Positions 60,465 to 64,000 of a stretch of 64,000 bases of DNA are shown one piece after another. Source of the DNA: Sinomicrobium pectinilyticum (GTDB taxonomy: Bacteria > Bacteroidota > Bacteroidia > Flavobacteriales > Flavobacteriaceae); NCBI RefSeq assembly GCF_003725735.1, contig NZ_RJTM01000099.1, positions 1 to 64,000 on the forward strand. Reading direction: 5' to 3'. Positions within the stretch are counted from its first letter, which is position 1. Every line of letters starts with the position of its first letter. The translations under genes and the position numbers were made by a program. The notes under the pieces are model-generated. The model did no database searches, was not told the origin of the DNA, and worked only from the letters and a program-made list of their open reading frames with translations.

Positions 60465-63400
60465 CTATACTTCCTGATGGACTTCCTGTTGTTTGCTTAT
60501 AAACTCCGAAGGCAGCATGTGGTATTCCTGCTTAAAATATTTGGAAAAGTATTTGGGATGATTAAAGCCTACGGTGAAAGCGACCTCGGCAATGGTCATC
60601 TGGCTTTTTTTCAATAATTCCGCTCCTCTCTCCAGACGTATTTTTCTGATAAATTCCAAAGGGGATTTTTCCAGTAAGGTTACCGTCTTGTTATAAAGAT
60701 AGGTACGGCTCACAGCTAATTTTCCGGCTAGCTCCTCGACGGAAAACTCAGGATTACTCATATTGGCCTCGATGATTCTGACCGCATCCCGGATAAATTT
60801 ATCGTCCATGGATACAAGCTCCACCTCGCTCGTCCGAATGGTTATTTTCTTTTCATATTCTTTCTGAAAGGATTTCCTCTGTTTTATGAGATTATTGACT
60901 CTGGAAAGCAACAGCTCAAAACTAAACGGTTTGGTCACATAATCGCTCGCACCTATTTTCAGTCCGTTTAACTGATGCCTTTCCGAATCCTGGGCGGTCA
61001 GTAATACAAAAGGAATGTGTTTGGTCCTGGAATCCTTTCTCACTTTCTGGCAAAGTTCCACACCGTTCATTACGGGCATCATTACATCACTGACTATAAG
61101 ATCGGGTAATACCGAAAGGGCCTTCTGCCATCCTTCTTTACCGTTTTTCGCTACTTCCACCTGGAAATACGGGGAGAGGCCGTCCTTCAGGTAGAATAAA
61201 AAGTCCTCATTGTCCTCGATGATCAGAATCCTGGATTTCGGGGAACTGTCCACAGCGGGAAAGGGATCCGGGTATGCAATATCTTCGTGGTTACGGTACG
61301 GAACCACAGTTTCCGGGTCTTTGCAATCCACACCGGTAAGTTTACAGTTGGAATCGGCCTCCAGTTCCTGCAATGGCAGCTCTAAAATAAAGGCACTTCC
61401 TTTTCCTACTTCACTCTCCACACGGATCGTTCCACCGTGTATTTCAATAAACTCCTTGACTATGGACAGCCCTATCCCATTCCCCTGGTTTACCAGCGTT
61501 CCGGGGGTTTCGGACCTGTAAAAACGTTCGAATATCATTTCCCTGTCTTCCGGTAAGATCCCTACACCATTATCCTTAACGGCGAGCACCATATTTTTGA
61601 ATGGTTTCTGTAGTTCCGGATCATCCACTATTTCCACTTCCACGACTACCTGTCCTTTTTCGGGGGTAAACTTAAAGGCATTCGACAACAGGTTAAATAA
61701 TATTTTTTCCATTTTGTCCATATCAAAAGACGCATGAAATTCTTTTCTCCCGGCATGGAAGCTGAGCTCTATTTGTTTGTTTTCGGAGATTACCTGGAAA
61801 GAATTGACGGATTGTTCTATGAATTTGATCAGGTTCCCCTGCGAAAGGCATAGATCCAGTGAATTATGCTCAATTTTCCTGAAATCCAATAACTGATTCA
61901 CCATATTCAGCAAACGTTTCGCATTTCGGTGTATAAGTTCAAAGTGTTTATACTCGTCGCTGTTTTCCTGCGAATTTTTAAGAAGTTTTTCTACCGGCGA
62001 CAATATCAGCGCTAGGGGTGTTTTAAACTCATGGCTGATATTTGTCAGGAACCGGATTTTCATCAGATCCAAATTATGTAAATAATTGGCCTCCCGTCTT
62101 TCCTGGTCCAATTGAAAACGCAGTTTTTGTTTTTTCAGGGTCCTGTACCTGGAGGCATACAACAAACAGGCTATACATACAAAGTACAGGAAATAGGCAA
62201 CGGGAGTTTTATAAAAAGGGGCCAGGACCGTGATTTCTATCGTGGCAAACCCGTCTTCCGGAGTCCACTTCAGATCATTGTTGGAAGCAAGCACCTTAAA
62301 CCGGTACGTTCCGGGATCGAGGTTGGTATAAGTTACCCGTCTCATCTCCGAATTTCCTTCCTGCCATTCCTGGTCAAACCCTTCCAGTTTATATTTGTAT
62401 TTATTTTTGGACGGATGAATAAAATTCAGCGCCGAAAATTCAATTGAAAAAAGATTTTCGTCGTGTTTAAGTGTAATGTTTTCGGTAACCAATACGGGCT
62501 TTTTCAGTAGCACCCGGCCATTGAGATACTGGTTCTGCCCCACAGGCTTGTTGAAAAGATAAAACGAGGTGAACACCACTTTCGGCACCTCGGTGTTCTG
62601 GCCAATATTTGAGGGATTAAAGATATTAAACCCGTTAGCGCCGCCAATGATGATATCTCCGCTACCGGTTTTATAATAGGAATTAACATTGAATACATTT
62701 CCCTGGAGCCCGTCGCTTTGATCGTAATTCCGTACAAAAAACCTGCCTTCTTCCCAGCATTTTCTAACCATCTGGGAAAGTCCGAAAGAACTTGTGAGCC
62801 AGAGGTCTCCTTCATTATCTTCCATGATTCCCAGGATATCATTTCCAGGCAATCCGTCCTTACGGGAAAACGACAAAAAACCGTCCTCCTTTTCCCGGAA
62901 CAAGTTCAATCCGTTATTCGTCCCTACCCAGATGTTATCCCGGCTGTCTATATGAATGGACAGGACAGCATTGCTGTTTAGGGAATTGGGTTGTTGAGGG
63001 TTATGCTCATAATAGCGGGGTACGCCGCTTTCCGGGTTGAACACTACTATACCGTTCCCGGTCCCCACCCACAGATTACCATACTTGTCTTCGGTAATTG
63101 CCGAAATAAAATTACTGTGTAAAGGGTACAGGCCATTCTGATCTACGGAATGATGAAATATTCCCTGCTCCCTGTCAAACAGGTCCAACCCGCCGGTCAG
63201 TGTCCCCACCCAGAAATTTCCCCTGGAATCTTCGTACATCTTCCAGATATTATTATCATTTATCGATCCGGGGTCATCCGGATCGTGTTTGTAGTGCTGA
63301 AAGGTCTTGCCATCAAAACGGTTCAGCCCTCCCATATAAGTGCCTACCCATAAGGTGTTGGTCGCATCCAACAAAAGAGAGACGACTACATCACTGCTAA

Positions 63401-64000
63401 GGCTGTTGGGATTATTCGGGTCGTTTTTATATTGCGTATATTCTCCCGTGGCCCTGTTCATATATATCAATCCTCCTCCGTTTGTCCCTATCCAAAGGTT
63501 CCCCTGCCGATCTTCAGTGAATGTGTTCACATCGTCAAAAGGAATACTTTTCGGATCTGATGCCAGCTTCCTGTAGTGCGGAAAACGGATCAGGTTAGGG
63601 TGATAGAAATCCAATCCGCTTTTAAATGTTCCTGCCCAGATGATGCCTTCACGGTCTTTGTACAAAGAGGTAATACTATTATGAGAAAGACCGTTTCTGA
63701 TCTCTTTATTCTGGGTGATGTAAGTCACCGAAAAACCGGATTTATCTATAATATTTATCCCTCCGTGGTCCGTACCCACCCATATCCTGCCTTTTTCCTC
63801 TTCCACTATACCATTGATCCGGTCGGAATTAAGCCTGGTTCCCGGGTGCTGTTTATGAAACACGGACAAGGTATTTTTATCCGCATCGTAAAACAACAGG
63901 CCATTGTCCCCGGTATAATAGATCCAGATATCATCATCTCCGTCAACGAACAGTCGGAATGCCGGCTCGGCGCCTTCCGGCAGGTTGGTTATAGCCCGTA
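60465..64000 (-). CDS. Hybrid two-component system regulator (HTCS), N-terminus cut by the window
   Basis: The frame is open to the window end, giving 1177 residues of a protein that continues beyond 64000. The N-terminal half is a periplasmic sensor of two-component regulator propeller repeats (many L-W-V-G-T and N-N-I-W-V-G-T units), then a Y_Y_Y-type domain, one transmembrane helix, a histidine kinase with N-I-S-H-E-F-K-T-P (His codon at 62032-62034) and its ATPase (N-A-F-K-F-T-P, G-N-G-I-G-L-S-I-V), a receiver (Asp codon at 61086-61088 in S-D-V-M-M-P) and an AraC-type DNA-binding domain at the end. Such proteins sense oligosaccharide in the periplasm and switch on the adjacent SusC/D locus. 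Confidence 0.96.
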   Translation of the reverse strand, partial: RAITNLPEGAEPAFRLFVDGDDDIWIYYTGDNGLLFYDADKNTLSVFHKQHPGTRLNSDRINGIVEEEKGRIWVGTDHGGINIIDKSGFSVTYITQNKEIRNGLSHNSITSLYKDREGIIWAGTFKSGLDFYHPNLIRFPHYRKLASDPKSIPFDDVNTFTEDRQGNLWIGTNGGGLIYMNRATGEYTQYKNDPNNPNSLSSDVVVSLLLDATNTLWVGTYMGGLNRFDGKTFQHYKHDPDDPGSINDNNIWKMYEDSRGNFWVGTLTGGLDLFDREQGIFHHSVDQNGLYPLHSNFISAITEDKYGNLWVGTGNGIVVFNPESGVPRYYEHNPQQPNSLNSNAVLSIHIDSRDNIWVGTNNGLNLFREKEDGFLSFSRKDGLPGNDILGIMEDNEGDLWLTSSFGLSQMVRKCWEEGRFFVRNYDQSDGLQGNVFNVNSYYKTGSGDIIIGGANGFNIFNPSNIGQNTEVPKVVFTSFYLFNKPVGQNQYLNGRVLLKKPVLVTENITLKHDENLFSIEFSALNFIHPSKNKYKYKLEGFDQEWQEGNSEMRRVTYTNLDPGTYRFKVLASNNDLKWTPEDGFATIEITVLAPFYKTPVAYFLYFVCIACLLYASRYRTLKKQKLRFQLDQERREANYLHNLDLMKIRFLTNISHEFKTPLALILSPVEKLLKNSQENSDEYKHFELIHRNAKRLLNMVNQLLDFRKIEHNSLDLCLSQGNLIKFIEQSVNSFQVISENKQIELSFHAGRKEFHASFDMDKMEKILFNLLSNAFKFTPEKGQVVVEVEIVDDPELQKPFKNMVLAVKDNGVGILPEDREMIFERFYRSETPGTLVNQGNGIGLSIVKEFIEIHGGTIRVESEVGKGSAFILELPLQELEADSNCKLTGVDCKDPETVVPYRNHEDIAYPDPFPAVDSSPKSRILIIEDNEDFLFYLKDGLSPYFQVEVAKNGKEGWQKALSVLPDLIVSDVMMPVMNGVELCQKVRKDSRTKHIPFVLLTAQDSERHQLNGLKIGASDYVTKPFSFELLLSRVNNLIKQRKSFQKEYEKKITIRTSEVELVSMDDKFIRDAVRIIEANMSNPEFSVEELAGKLAVSRTYLYNKTVTLLEKSPLEFIRKIRLERGAELLKKSQMTIAEVAFTVGFNHPKYFSKYFKQEYHMLPSEFISKQQEVHQEV

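Noticed and set aside
1-64000. CRISPR array, tRNA, rRNA, insertion sequence or toxin-antitoxin/defence island
   Set aside because: No regularly spaced repeats, no clover-leaf or rRNA-like sequence, no transposase and no recognisable defence genes were seen in any part of the window.

Overview
The window looks like chromosomal DNA from a Bacteroidota bacterium, most likely a member of the Flavobacteriaceae. The grounds are a SusC/SusD pair with a hybrid two-component regulator, the gliding/type IX secretion protein GldN, a class Ia ribonucleotide reductase with the family's typical sequences, a split cytochrome c oxidase cluster with DUF420 and SCO proteins, many lipoproteins with the Bacteroidota S-C-x-(D/N/E) type lipobox, and promoters of the TTTG-N20-TAnnTTTG kind. 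I see no tRNA, rRNA, CRISPR array, insertion sequence or prophage structural gene.

Left part (1-18 kb): a lipoprotein, a CE20-like sialate O-acetylesterase-type enzyme and an S33-type hydrolase on the plus strand; then dgt and an RDD membrane protein, nrdA and nrdB, and a DUF3109 protein on the minus strand. These are followed by a glycerophosphodiesterase, a MarC protein, a small membrane protein and a short flavoprotein (plus). A minus-strand run encodes a CtpA-type protease, dCMP deaminase and a HupE-like membrane protein. dgt, nrdAB and dCMP deaminase together make this a nucleotide-metabolism-rich stretch. A bacilliredoxin with a clear terminator follows.

Middle part (17-33 kb): a minus-strand respiratory cluster runs from heme farnesyltransferase through two oxidase subunit III genes and subunit IV, then past a strong terminator into a SCO-like protein that lacks its copper ligands, a true SCO protein, DUF420 and a tiny CxxC membrane protein with no ordinary start codon. 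Next come an ABC-F ATPase, DUF983, a DAO-type oxidoreductase and an orphan gldN. A regulatory block follows: an orphan LuxR-type response regulator, a structured leader RNA candidate, a CI/S24-like regulator with a lost catalytic lysine, an ECF sigma factor and a membrane protein with a SPOR-like end. A secreted esterase-fold protein that has lost its catalytic residues and a GH43 lipoprotein close the part.

Two large systems fill the right half. The first (34.0-43.1 kb, plus strand) couples a small secreted Cys/His protein, an ABC-2 ATPase and two DUF3526-type permeases with two TonB-dependent outer-membrane receptors in one apparent operon; its substrate is unknown and it is my main candidate for a poorly described system, probably metal- or metallophore-linked. 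The second (43.2-64.0 kb, minus strand) is a polysaccharide utilisation locus: hybrid two-component sensor (cut by the window end), SusC, SusD, a surface lipoprotein, a GH2, a SusB-like GH97, a GH12 lipoprotein, a CE12 acetylesterase and a second GH2. The enzyme set suggests a branched plant cell-wall glucan such as xyloglucan, with pectin as an alternative; this is inference. The CE20-like and GH43 genes elsewhere in the window would fit the same lifestyle.
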